Positions 1 to 10,160 of a stretch of DNA of 64,000 nucleotides are shown here, one piece after another. The translations under genes and the position numbers were made by a program. The notes under the pieces were generated by a model. The model saw only the letters and a program-made list of their open reading frames with translations, made no database searches and had not been told where the DNA came from. Source of the DNA: Atherix ibis (taxonomy: Eukaryota; Arthropoda; Insecta; Diptera; Athericidae). Numbering within the stretch: the first letter of the stretch is position 1; the number at the start of each line of letters is the position of its first letter. The DNA lies in assembly GCA_958298945.1 (NCBI GenBank), contig OY282605.1, positions 24,778,811 to 24,842,810 of the forward strand. Direction: 5' to 3'.

Positions 1-84
1 AGGCGTTCTTTACATCAAGGGTTACGATAGCACAGTACTTTATGGAGCCTCTTCTCCACCTTTTGCCGTCGATAGCTTTACGCC

Positions 85-330
85 GGGTGCTGCAACTCTA
101 GATGATATTAGAGGTTTAGATACCCCTTGCTACCAACAGTTGGGGTAATTAGCTTACATATGTTTATTGGCTGTTAGAACTTTTCTACCTGGGATGGATG
201 TAGCTGGAAGAGGGTTTTGGTAGAGTTGAGTGGAGGAATTTACCGTAGAGTGGAAACAAATTTGCGGGTTTGACTGCATGAGGCAATTTAAGTAATAAAT
301 CAAAGGAAGTGGAGGTTGATAATGAGTATG
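85..330. repeat. Dispersed repeat Z, copy 1
   Basis: This stretch shares short blocks in the same order with 9815-10160: a GAGGTTTAGATA-like block, a CAACAGTT block, a TGTTTA(T/C)TG block, and a TGCATGAGGCAATTTAAG-like block followed by a purine-rich tail. Part of the pattern recurs at about 48.46-48.56 kb. No long open frame runs through it. It looks like the decayed 3' part of an old retroelement, but I cannot name the family. The first 84 bases and 331-379 show nothing I can assign. Confidence 0.35.
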
Positions 331-379
331 CTGAGTGCAACTATCTGGATCTATTGTAGTTAGCTGGACCGGTGAAATC

Positions 380-1046
380 CATAAAAATTACAGGTCTGTT
401 TTGCGCTGTTTATGCCAATCCTAATCCCGCAGGAATATCGTTTTCTGACAAAAACTGGCCACGTCACAGGGGCTAAAAACCTTTTGATTGAGGTTTTTTA
501 TAAAAAACTTGGTTGAAACTTTGTCGTTGAGGCACAAATACCTCATTCGTTCCACATTTTCATCAATTATCTATATTGAAGGTCTCTCTGAGCGAGATAC
601 ATTTTCTACTGACTTCAGATCCTTAAAAATGTTTAATACCACAAAAAAACGTGTGCTCTTTTACCTCGGAAATTAACCAAAATTGTAGAGATGATGTCCG
701 CAGTGTTGCCAGATTACTTTCAGTGATGCCATTTCTTTCTTAAGCCCACCACCCGGTACAATTATAAAGGTATTATTCTAAGAACGAATATTGTAGGTAT
801 AAATATTATTACAAGAGTGGACAAAAAAATTTGATATTTTTAACCTACTTGAAAATATCGTTCGAAAAGGTTTGATTTAATAATGAGAAGTCAAAGTGGT
901 GGGGGGTGGGGGTTGTTTGATTAAGAATTTTCTCGAGTTTTTTACGCACATTATGTCATCAAAAAAAAAAATTACTGCGCACATATTTGACTTATCACGC
1001 TCATATGTACTCCATATCTAGAAGGGACTAACGTACAATCTATATA
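380..1046 (-). pseudogene. Family X mariner remnant 1
   Basis: Read on the minus strand, about 520-640 gives a decayed N-terminal segment with SVENVSRSERPS followed by DENVERMR. This matches the SVEDDPRSGRPSTS-TDENVERVR linker between the two DNA-binding helices of mariner transposases. Further left, about 420-460, a FLSENDIPAG-like string corresponds to the sequence following the second catalytic aspartate in other X copies, so the middle of the gene is missing. The right part continues into noncoding sequence that is shared with 56.9-57.0 kb and 18.74-18.83 kb and is tandemly triplicated here. Frames are broken and no product is expected. Confidence 0.45.
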
Positions 1047-1840
1047 GTGAGCATCTCCGCAGTGTTGCCAGATTGCTGTCAGCGATGTCATTTATTTTCT
1101 TAAACACACCACCCGGTACAATTATTTAGGCATTATTCTAAGAACGAATATTGTAGGTATAAATATTATTACAAGAGTGGACAAAGAACACTCCTCTGAG
1201 GAACACCAACGTGAAAAGGTAATAATTCCACAGAATTTGATATTTTTAACCTACTTGAAAATATCGTTCGAAAAGGTTTGATTTAATAATGAGAAGTAAA
1301 AGTGGTGGGGGGTGGGGGTTGTTTGATAAAGAATTTTCTCGAGTTTTTTACGCACATTATGTCATCAAAAAAAAAAAATTACTGCGCTCATATTTGACTT
1401 ATCACGCTCATAATTATCGGATGAGGTTGAAGCTTGTACTCCACATCTAGAAGGGACTAACGTACAAGATATATAGTGAGGATCTCCGCAGTGTTGCCAG
1501 ATTGCTGTCAGCGATGTCATTTATTTTCTTAAACACACCACCCGGTACAATTATTTAGGCATTATTCTAAGAACGAATATTGTAGGTATAAATATTATTA
1601 CAAGAGTGGACAAAGAACACTCCTCTGAGGAACACCAACGTGAAAAGGTAATAATTCCACAGAATTTGATATTTTTAACCTACTTGAAAATATCGTTCGA
1701 AAAGGACAGATTTAATAATATGATCTTAAGAGGGTTTCGGGGGGGTACTAGTTGTTTGATTAAAAATTTTCTTGAGTTTTTTACGCACATTATGTTATTA
1801 ATTAAAAAAAATTACTGCGCACATATTTGGAAGTTGCGTT
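691..1840. repeat. Triplicated 360-430 bp unit
   Basis: Three head-to-tail copies begin near 691, 1051 and 1480, each opening with CCGCAGTGTTGCCAGATT. Copies 2 and 3 are 429 bases apart. Copy 1 is shorter because it lacks a block of about 49 bases starting GAACACTCCTCTGAGG and a second block of about 20. Each copy contains a G-rich run (GGTGGGGGGTGGGGG, or GGGTTTCGGGGGGG in copy 3) followed by TTTTTTACGCACATTATG and an A-run. The unit resembles the 5' noncoding end of family X. Confidence 0.75.
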
Positions 1841-1934
1841 TTTTAATTAAATTAATTATTTTATCATTTGAAAAAATTATTGATTAATTAAAACTAAAGA
1901 AGTTAGAAAATGATAACCTGTAGTAATTTTTTTT

Positions 1935-2030
1935 TAATTCCTTGACTGGTGCATCTGCGGCTAGTATGCAGTTGTGTTGAGTTAGAATCCAGCTAGTGAC
2001 ATAGTCGAAAGGCTCCTAAGTTCATGAATC
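1935..2030 (+). repeat. tRNA-like (SINE-like) repeat, copy 1
   Basis: The block GCAGTTGTGTTGAGTTAGAATCCAGCTAGTGACATAG is near-identical to 24041-24077. It contains GTTAGAATCC (1981-1990), one base from the RNA polymerase III B-box GTTCGAATCC. No convincing A-box is visible. This could be a decayed tRNA-derived SINE. Confidence 0.4.
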
Positions 2031-3070
2031 GTCGTGGCATTGAGAATTTATATTTCAATAGAAATGACCGTAAAAAAATAGCAAATTTTTTAAACTACTT
2101 TTTTTTATTCTTATACGTTTATAATCCCAATAAATGTGAAATTTTCAACGATTCACATCATTGTGTGTATTAAATTGTAGGAAAAATCAAAGCCAACATT
2201 TTGGTAAAAGTAATCCGACTCTGTCATCATGATTTTCGAAAATAGCAAATTACTAAAAATTTACACAAATCCCACTGTGTAAAAATAAGGGAGAGAATCC
2301 CTTGCAATATTTATGAAAAAAAAAATATATATTTTGGAATACCCTATACCATATGTGGTGGCAGAAAATGATCGTACAATATTTTAAGTTGATGTGTGGA
2401 TTCTAGGTCACCAATAACGATGATAGGATATTCGCCATAATACGAGCCCAATGATAAACACAAATGAGACATAATGTAAAACTGGAATCGACTTTGTTAA
2501 CAATCGATAAAATATGCAAATTGTACAATAGAATATTATGTACGATTTACATAAATAGCATAGTGGCTTCTGACTTTATTAGATATTTTCTTGCATGGCT
2601 GACAGGTTTTGAATAGTCGAATCTGACAGGCAATCGTGCTATTTTGCTGCCTTTACACAAACCATGTACGATTTTATGTGTAAAGCTTCTTAGACATGTA
2701 AAATATCCACACTTTTACGGAAAATACAATATTATATTTTACGGAAATAGAAAATGTGTTTGAAACGATTTTCTACAACGGACATTAATGAAATTGTTAT
2801 TTATTTTTTATTCAAATCGTTCTCATATGGCAGTGGAGAAAAATATAGCTTTGGGAGTTGGAATTGCCTCATTTTGAATTTTCAGTTTTTCACTTTCAAA
2901 GTATTTTGTTTGAATAAAATTCAATTAAAAACACATAATTTAACTAACGACAATAGTTTGTCCCATCCAGTACGTTGATTATTTTATTGCTTTTGGTAGT
3001 ATTTCAACCCACAAAACCAAAACCGTATAGGAAATTTACTCTGCTTTTAAGCAATTATTCCCATTTTAAA
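2031..3070. other. Unassigned AT-rich DNA
   Basis: No feature is supported. The open frame at 2754-2978 has no recognisable motif and AT-driven composition. Confidence 0.5.
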
Positions 3071-4003
3071 TACGAGGTCTGTTCAAAAAGTATCGCGAAT
3101 TTTTTGTTCTTTCAAAAATAATTTATTTATTCATTAATATCTATTTTGTCCCCTTCAAAATAATCCCCACCAGATATTATACACTTGTGCTAACGTTTTT
3201 TCCAATCCTCGAAGCACTTCAAAAAATCATTTTTTGTGATCTTGTTCAGCTCCTCCTTCGATGCCGTCTTTATCTCCTTAATCGTAGCGTAGCGTCGCCC
3301 TTTCATGGGGCTCTTCAGTTTCGGGAATAAGAAAAAGTCACAGGGGGGCAGATCTGGGGAATACGGTGGCTGCGGCATTATTAGTGTGTTGTTTTTGAAC
3401 AAAAATTAGCGCACAAGCAACGATGCGTCAGCTGGGGCGTTATCATAGTGCAAAAGCCAATTTTTGTTCTTCCAAAAATCCGGGCGTTTCTGGCAGATTG
3501 CTTCGCGCAATTTGTACATAACTTGCAGGTAATATTCCTTATTGACCGTTCTACCCTGTGGCAAGAACTCATAATGCACCACGCCCCTGCAATCGAAGCA
3601 AAACCTTCACATTCGACCGAACTTGGCGCTTTTCGTCGTTCACATCTTCTCGGTTCTCTGAAAACATTTTATACCATCAATAAACGTTGCTTCGGTCCAA
3701 GGTAGCTTCACCATATGCCACAGTCAACATTCGGAATGCGTCCGCGCAATTAATTTGGTGTTTCATACAAAATTTGATACAGATTCTTTGATCCATTTTT
3801 TGGAATCGTCAAAAATCGAAGATGAGCCAAAACACGTACAAACAAAGCAGCTGTCAAAAATTAACTGAACATTCAAAATGGCCGAAATTGTCGGCATAAG
3901 TGAGAGACATGAGTACCAACATAACGCCACAAAAAATCTAAAATCGAATATACGTAACTCGTGGAAATTCAAAATTCGCAATACTTTTTGAACAGACTTC
4001 GTA
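3071..4003 (-). mobile_element. MAR-A mariner copy 1, internally deleted
   Basis: The element is bounded by imperfect inverted repeats: TACGAGGTCTGTTCAAAAAG on the left and its complement ending CAGACTTCGTA on the right, at a TA site. Coding runs on the minus strand. The right part keeps the start of the transposase (motifs CADAFRMLTVAYGEA and YRWYKMFSENRED). The left part keeps the C-terminus (PPYSPDLPPCDFFLFPKLK, then FLKCFEDWKK). Everything between, including the first catalytic aspartate region, is lost, and the remaining frames are broken. The element is followed at once by a long palindrome (4003-4085). Confidence 0.85.
3145..3800 (-). pseudogene. MAR-A1 transposase remnant
   Basis: DD34D mariner transposase split over several frames. 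3190-3402 encodes the C-terminal third with the YSPDLPPCD motif carrying the third catalytic aspartate. The frame at 3381-3572 overlaps it but reads the NARIFGR/TKIGFC region in the wrong frame. The N-terminal helix-turn-helix portion (3655-3780) joins directly to sequence encoding the region just after the first aspartate. It cannot encode an active enzyme. Confidence 0.7.
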
Positions 4004-4085
4004 TAATAAACAGTAACTATTGTAAATGGGTCCACCCCTAAATATTTCCGGGCTGGACCCATTTACAATAGTTACTGTTTATTAT
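4003..4085. repeat. Perfect 32-bp inverted repeat beside MAR-A1
   Basis: Arms at 4003-4034 and 4054-4085 are exact complements (32 bp) around a 19-base loop. The left arm starts at the last base of the MAR-A1 terminal repeat. It could fold as a cruciform or an RNA hairpin. It is not part of the other MAR-A copies. Confidence 0.85.
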
Positions 4086-5467
4086 ATTTTTAGTATCCCA
4101 TTTTCAGTCGAAACTAGATTTTTTAATGCACCTGTACACTCACCTTACTCACACAATGCATTTGTCCGTTAACTGAAATGTTCTTTTTTATTTTGAACAT
4201 TAAATAAAAATTTGAATAATAATTAATTTTATTCCATATAAATACGAACTTGAAAAAATATTTGTACCTGAGACATAAAGTAAAAATGCAAACAAATTTT
4301 AATATCCATCAACATTGGATACTTGACAAATATTCATAAGTATGGATTAATGCGTATTTGTGGATACGATATCTATGGTAATTTGTGGATTTTTTCAGTG
4401 TTGGCATGAATTCTAAAAAAGATGGTAGCTATTTTTAGCAAAGTCCAAACAATTTTTGTATATTTTTGCATTTAACACCTTTGGTTGGTAAGAGGTAGGG
4501 GAGAATTTAAACACAGTGCACGAACAAGCTTAGCTTTAGACAGACAGACAGATAGACATAGAGCTCAGACAGACAGCTCCAATGTTGGAAGAGATCAATC
4601 CAAACAGAGGAGGAGGGTCTTCGGCAAATCCAAGACTCCATGCCATTGATGAACCAATGAATCATTTCGCTATGCGCCGATAGTTCATTATTGATTTCCT
4701 ATCGCAGATAGCATTCTGGTTTGATGGACACCGGCTGATCCGAACAACGGATGCGCAAACCCTAAAATGCAATCGCCGCCACAGTTCAGTGGTGGTCCGC
4801 GTGGTACTGTAGCAGTCGTGCCCATTAACAACAAGGAATGCATTGATGCATGCTAATGTTGGTTTAAATGGTGGCAAGTCGCCCCCATAAGAAGGACCCT
4901 TTATACTCAAAGTTGCAGATATAATCAACACCAATGTTGTTCATGTTGGCATGACTGACTAGCAGAAAAATTCTACTCTATTCACCTGCCCGTGACCAAA
5001 ATAATGACTCCATTCACCTGCACCAACTTTCTGCTATTAATATTATTATATGCAACAGAAGTAAAAAAAAACAACAACTAATATTTAAAAATTCAATTGT
5101 TATTCAATAAGAGACCATTCTCTTTTGACAGACGTTTGAAATGCCATTAAAAATTCAAATTCTTTCCTTTTTCCTTCTTGGAAAATATTTTATTGTTCGA
5201 AAATTTTATTGCATATTTTTGTCAATCGAATCAAGTATCAGTCAAACACACCTTCGACAAAAAGGAATTTTTCATTAAATTTAATTTTTAAACAATATTA
5301 AATTAATAATCACAAAATGGTATATTGGCAAATTGTAAAAGAAAAAAAAACTTTTCACTACCCATCATTGTTTCGTGATTTGCAATTAAATGAAGGCTAT
5401 TTAATGGACAGTTTTTTAATTAAATTTATTTTATATTTTTATATTCAATAATTATTAATAGTAAAAA
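4086..5467. other. Unassigned DNA with a short GACA repeat
   Basis: The block 4535-4582 has irregular CAGACAGACAG/GATAGACA repeats. 4600-4930 is less AT-rich than its surroundings but has no motif I recognise; the minus-strand open frame 4662-4934 looks accidental. The remainder is AT-rich filler. Confidence 0.45.
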
Positions 5468-6629
5468 AAAGAATTATTCAGTTTGCGTTTTGGAAAGGTA
5501 AGTTAAAAAATACTCACTTAAAATTTTAGTTTGAATTTTCTTTCATTATATTATTTGGAGCTTGCTATGCGACTTTTTTCGATCATTTCAGGTTCTAATT
5601 AGGCCATTTCTTGTCGGATATTGTTTTTAAAATCCTTTTCAAATAAAGGATTTTTTGAAAAAATGCCATTTTTCTCGTAAAACTATAAGAAATATTTCAA
5701 CGATGAGAAATCGCACTATAAATAAAGCCAATTGACATTACTAAATCTCAAAAATACGTGTCCTGGCAATATTTTTTGCGACAATTTTGTCATGTTTTGT
5801 CGCATTGTCTTGTTCAAATTACAAATGACCCTGATTGAAAGGTGTAAATTCAGATTCTTTAAGAAAAAGAAATAATTCGGCCGCAGCACTCTGAATAGAC
5901 GAGAACCGTTCCTCCTTCATTTTCAAAAAAAAAAATATGACATCTTCAAACGAAAATTCACACCAGACAGTCATTTTTTGCGGATACAATATTTTCTAAA
6001 TACTCTCTTTTAGGATTTCAAATTTTGCTTATATACGTAGCTACTGAACGAGAACTGATCCTCATCATTGAAGAGGATTTCACTCTTAAAACACTAATCG
6101 TGGCTACGGAAAAATCATCTCACTTTTTTAGAATATTTAACGTGTTGTTCGTTCGGTGATTATGTGATGTAAAATAATGTAAAATGTGCAAAACTTTTAT
6201 CTATACCAATGCCATCTAGGATGACATAATTGTTTGACAGCTGTCAAATAGCGCTGCTATACTTTAAAAAAAAGTCATTAAATAAATTAAAAAAAGTCAA
6301 GTAATACAACAAAAACAAAAAGTGAACTATTTTTATAATTTGCTACAAAACTGAAATGTTCGATCTTGTCAATATCATAAATAATCTTATTTAAAATGGC
6401 TAAAATTAATCAAACAAACAAAAAATGAAGAAAAAACAAATTGGCTACGGAAAAATCACTACTTTTGTAGAATGTTTTTACAATTTTAATGTGTTGTTCA
6501 GTGATTAAGTCATCCAGAATGTAAAATGGCGAAACTTTTATCTAAACCAATGCCATCTTGGATGACATAATTGTTTGACAGCTGTCAAATGGCGCTGCTA
6601 TACTTTGCGCACCCGAAATTGATAACTCA
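5468..6629 (-). mobile_element. Family Y element 1, degenerate
   Basis: The minus strand carries scattered Tc1/mariner-type transposase motifs in the right order. Near 5960 is YPQKMTVWCEF. Near 5900 is a FENEGGTV-like string, the PYFFENEEGETVTVN block. Near 5740 is PGHVFLRFSNVNW, the ISRFGDVNW block. Frameshifts and stops separate them. The 3' terminus (GAATTATTCAGTTTGCG at 5471) and the 5' terminus near 6629 (GAAATTGATAACTC) match the ends of the other Y copies. The 5' part has been tandemly duplicated (6101-6794). Confidence 0.6.
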
Positions 6630-6794
6630 TTAAATAGATAAAAAAATGTAAAAATAATACAACAAAAACAAAAAGTGAACTATTTTTATAATTTGCTACA
6701 AAACAGAAATGTTTGATCTTGTCAATATCATAAATAATCTTATTTAAAATGGCTAAAATTAATCAAACAAACAAAAAATGAAGAAAAAACAAAA
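6101..6794. repeat. 341-bp tandem duplication covering the Y 5' end
   Basis: Two direct copies start at 6101 and 6442, both with TGGCTACGGAAAAATCA and both ending in AATCAAACAAACAAAAAATG-AAGAAAAAACAAA. They differ by scattered substitutions and small indels, the largest a block near 6600 missing from copy 1. Each contains the palindrome TTTGACAGCTGTCAAA (6233-6248 and 6574-6589). Confidence 0.85.
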
Positions 6795-7404
6795 TGAATC
6801 CATCTAATAAAGAAATTGTTATAAATTACTGAGGGTATAAAAATGGGCGTCTTAAAGGCTAGCAATTCAATAAAATCCATCTTAACCTAAGACAGTTTGT
6901 AGATAAATTCGATTAAGATTGTTAGTATAGCTCAGATATTTTAAATTTGTCTCTTAGTATCTTAATAAAAATGCGGACTACTCTGGCAAATGCTTGGAAT
7001 TAAGTGCGGACGATCAAATCCCCCTTGTAGAGTACGTGCATAATCCACTAAAGACAATTACTCAATTCCCATATTGTACCCTACTCACTTTATATAGCTG
7101 AATTTTAAAAAAAAACGTATTAAATAATTTTAATCGAATTTATTTATTTTGTTTTTGTTTTAAATAAAAAATAACTTTGAATAAAATTTATAAACGCAAA
7201 ACAAATAGTAAGCATTCATTAAAGCTCTGAAAAGAAAATATGCCCAAAAAAGGACTGTCCAAAACAAATTGTCCTTTTTGGTTATTGAAAATTTCTATTA
7301 GCAATTTGGATTTGATGTAGAGTGTCGATTTTTTCCTTATAGAATATATGCTCGTGTTTAGAGGATTTTTTTTGTTAACATTTATTTTAATAATCATTTG
7401 GAAA
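6795..7404. other. Unassigned AT-rich DNA
   Basis: I see no gene, repeat or motif here. The minus-strand open frame 7188-7397 is lysine/isoleucine-rich and AT-driven. Confidence 0.5.
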
Positions 7405-8669
7405 TACGAGGGTCGTTCAATAAGTCCTTAGAAAAAGATGGAAAAAAACTGTTTTTTAAAAAAAATTTTATTTTTCAACATAATCTACTTTTAGCTATAC
7501 ACTTTTCCAACCGTTTTTCTAAAATTTTTATCCCGTCCAAAAAATAGGATTTCGGAAGTTCTGCAAAATACTCATCCGTTTGAGCAATGATGTCCTCGTT
7601 GGAAGTAAACCGTCGTCCGCCAAGCCATTTGGGGAAAAGAAAATAGTCACTCGGGGCCAAATCTGGTAAATAAGCGGAATGCTGCAACAATTCCATTCTC
7701 AATTCCACACTTTTGGCCATGGAAACAGCGCAGGTGTGCACACGCGCATTGTTCTGATGCAAGAGGATTTTTTTCTTCTTCAGATGGGGGCGTTTCTCTT
7801 TGATTTCCTCGCTCAACCGTTGCAATAACGAGGCGTAATACGCTCCTGTTGTTGTTTTTCCTTTTTCCAAGTAGTCGATAAAAATGATGCCCTGCGAATC
7901 CCAAAAGACTGTGGCCATCACCTTGCCGGCCGATGGCACAGTTTTTGCCTTCTTCGGAGCCCGTTCACCCTTGAAAATCCACTGCGATGACTGTCTCTTC
8001 GCTTCTGGAGAGTAGTAGTGTATCCAGGTTTCGTCCACAGTGACATATTGACGAGGTAATTCGGAAGGATTGCGATGAAAGAGTGCCAACATAGCCTCAG
8101 AGTCCACTACACGATTGCGCTTATTCTCCTCTGAGAGCAAACGCGGCACCCATCTTGCCGAAATTTTTTTCACAGACAATTTTTCATGCAAAATTGAAGC
8201 GACTGTACCTTGTGATATGCCCGTGGCCTCAACAACTTCGCGCACTTTAATTCGCCGATTGTTCAAAATCAGATCGTGGATTTTGTCGATGATTTCAGGA
8301 GTAGACACCTTAACTGGGTGTCCTGAACGATGTTCATCTTTTGTGGATGAACGGCCACGTTTAAATTCATTCACCAAATTGTAAACAGTCGCAAACACAG
8401 GTGCAGATGTGCCATGAACTGCATCGAACTCGGCTTTGATTTCTTTCGGGCTTAAGCCTTTCAAATGGAGATGTTTGATGACAGCCCTAAACTCGCTTTT
8501 TTCCATTGTTATGCACAAATAAATGTCGTTAACTTTAATCGACGATAGAAATTGACCTACGCTATGGACAGCTTTCCTGTCGATAATGCTACTTACAAAA
8601 AAAAATCTTTGCCGACACTACGAGCGCAATTTCTTGGATTTTCTAAGGACTTATTGAACGACCCTCGTA
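7405..8669 (-). mobile_element. MAR-B mariner, full-length copy
   Basis: Inverted repeats of about 28 bases (left TACGAGGGTCGTTCAATAAG, right its complement ending ACCCTCGTA) enclose a single transposase frame with short untranslated ends. At 1265 bp it is a normal mariner length. The flanks are ordinary AT-rich sequence with the TA target. Its partner copy is nested in MAR-F at 61.85-62.94 kb and shows what this copy has lost. Confidence 0.9.
7475..8518 (-). CDS. Mariner transposase (MAR-B), catalytically mutated
   Basis: A 347-residue open frame, close to the usual 340-350 for mariner. Mariner transposases bind their terminal repeats and cut and paste the element in the nucleus. Two helix-turn-helix parts (residues 10-50 and about 92-112) lie around a linker with RSGHPV. 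RWVPRLL is at 122-128. The first catalytic aspartate is D162 in VDETW and the third is D291 in LAPSDYFLF. The second should lie in HQDN, but residue 256 is asparagine (HQNN). The sister copy keeps aspartate there. Residues NLKK are also missing before WLGG. D256N should abolish cleavage, so this is an open but probably dead gene. The alternative start, residue 5 (MEK), is equally plausible. Confidence 0.85.
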   Translation of the reverse strand: MCITMEKSEFRAVIKHLHLKGLSPKEIKAEFDAVHGTSAPVFATVYNLVNEFKRGRSSTKDEHRSGHPVKVSTPEIIDKIHDLILNNRRIKVREVVEATGISQGTVASILHEKLSVKKISARWVPRLLSEENKRNRVVDSEAMLALFHRNPSELPRQYVTVDETWIHYYSPEAKRQSSQWIFKGERAPKKAKTVPSAGKVMATVFWDSQGIIFIDYLEKGKTTTGAYYASLLQRLSEEIKEKRPHLKKKKILLHQNNARVHTCAVSMAKSVELRMELLQHSAYLPDLAPSDYFLFPKWLGGRRFTSNEDIIAQTDEYFAELPKSYFLDGIKILEKRLEKCIAKSRLC

Positions 8670-9429
8670 CTTTAAAAATTTGAATTCGAAAACTCGAACA
8701 TTTTGGGAATAATCCAATGTTGTTCAAAGTTTTTACATAACAAAATACCCCCCCCCCCCTTCCCGGCAGGAAGTACCATTCCACAAGATCCTCCAAATAC
8801 TTGTTTAGGCGAGAAATCTCTTTTCAGACAAAAATATTTTCAGTTTTGTGAACAAGTGAAAGCCCAATGAAGCCACATTTATCGAGAAAAAAAACAACAT
8901 TGCACTCCTGTTGAAAAACTCCATATTTTAATTATAAATATTTAATAATGTATCTTTTTAAAATAAAAACAATATCGTCTGTATATCAGGGGCTGAAACC
9001 ATTTTATTTTGCCACGACAATGAGACCATTTAGCAACTCCATGTTGTCTCGTTGTCAGCTTATTTTTTAAAAAAAAGGTTTGCATTGCTCTGGCCGATAG
9101 TTAATTGGAGGTGAAAGTCAGAAATTATTTAATTTTTTTGAACAAATTTAAATTTTCAAAAAAATTAAAAAGAGGACTTAGAAAAGGATTTGTCGTTGAA
9201 GAGAAGGAATTCTATTAAAAAAAAAAATTCTGGATTAAGTGACATTCGGTTAGGATACAGAGAATGGTAAGTTGAACATCAAAGAAATTGCATGAAGCCA
9301 AAGAGGAAATCATGGGTAAGTGCGGCATGCCCGATCCCAATTTTAGAAAGGTTTCCTTGCCTAGAATTTCGGAATGATTGTTGAGTAGACTGGCTTTCCG
9401 ATGATTTTTTTTTGTCTACGCATTACTAA
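8670..9429. other. Unassigned DNA with a poly-C tract
   Basis: There is a C-run at about 8748-8758 and long A/T stretches. Nothing else is supported. Confidence 0.45.
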
Positions 9430-10160
9430 TGACGTTAGGTGGCATTTTCTTTTCTAGGTTGTGCAAGTTCGGGATTTCAGTGAGAGCAGAACTATTGGGA
9501 CCCGAACCATCCACCCTATCCCCAACCCGCCGAACTATTATCCCATTTATTATCCAGGATGCCAACGACCGGAAATACAATGCAACTCGAGGTTTCTTTG
9601 TATCATCAATTAAGAGGTTTCTTTGTATCATCAATACTAGAAGAGCCTACGGTTTTTGGTGAACCCGCGATTCTGAGGCGGCCAAACATTGCCTGGAATT
9701 TACAAGGTTCCTTACTGTAAAACACGCTATGACTGATCATGAGATGAGGTGTCTTTGGCTGAGATGTAGTGGTTGTGGTTAATACCTACATCGCGGGTAT
9801 ATATTTAGGACTGGAGGTGTGGTAGTAGAGATTTAGATAGGCCTCGCTAACAACAGTTAAGGTAGCTAGTTTGTAACTGTTTACTGACGGTTGGCACGGT
9901 TGTACCTGTGGTGGATGTAGTGGTTCAGTGGGGGGACCAGATAGAAGCACAAGGGGTGGTGAGTTGAAAGCGGGATGAATATTCTACTGGTGATACCGCT
10001 CTCCATTGTGGAATTGACGGATGAATTGGTTCAAAAATAGGAGTGAAATAAGAAAGATGGAACTGATTAGCTGGAAGCTGTAGGTTGAAGGGGGCAATGG
10101 AAGGATGTCCTAAAAGATGTAATTTTCTTTGCATGAAATTATTTAAGCAATAGGTCGAAG
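9430..10160. repeat. Dispersed repeat Z, copy 2
   Basis: The block GGAATTTACAAGGTTCCT (about 9697) recurs at about 48.31 kb, and the downstream block GTTTGTAACTGTTTACTGAC (about 9868) recurs as CTTGTAACTGATTGCTGAC near 48.53 kb. The right end matches copy 1 near 280-310. A 25-base direct repeat, AGAGGTTTCTTTGTATCATC, occurs twice within 9587-9634. Higher GC than the surroundings and the lack of a frame suggest a decayed retroelement tail. Confidence 0.4.

Noticed and set aside
4662..4934. 90-codon minus-strand frame
   Set aside because: No recognisable domain or start context; kept only as unassigned sequence.
5480..5495. GGAAAG|GTAAGT as a splice donor with a micro-exon after TTATTCAG
   Set aside because: The sequence aligns with the 3' terminus of family Y (ATTGTGCTTCGAAAAGTAAAA type) and so is a transposon end, not a splice site.
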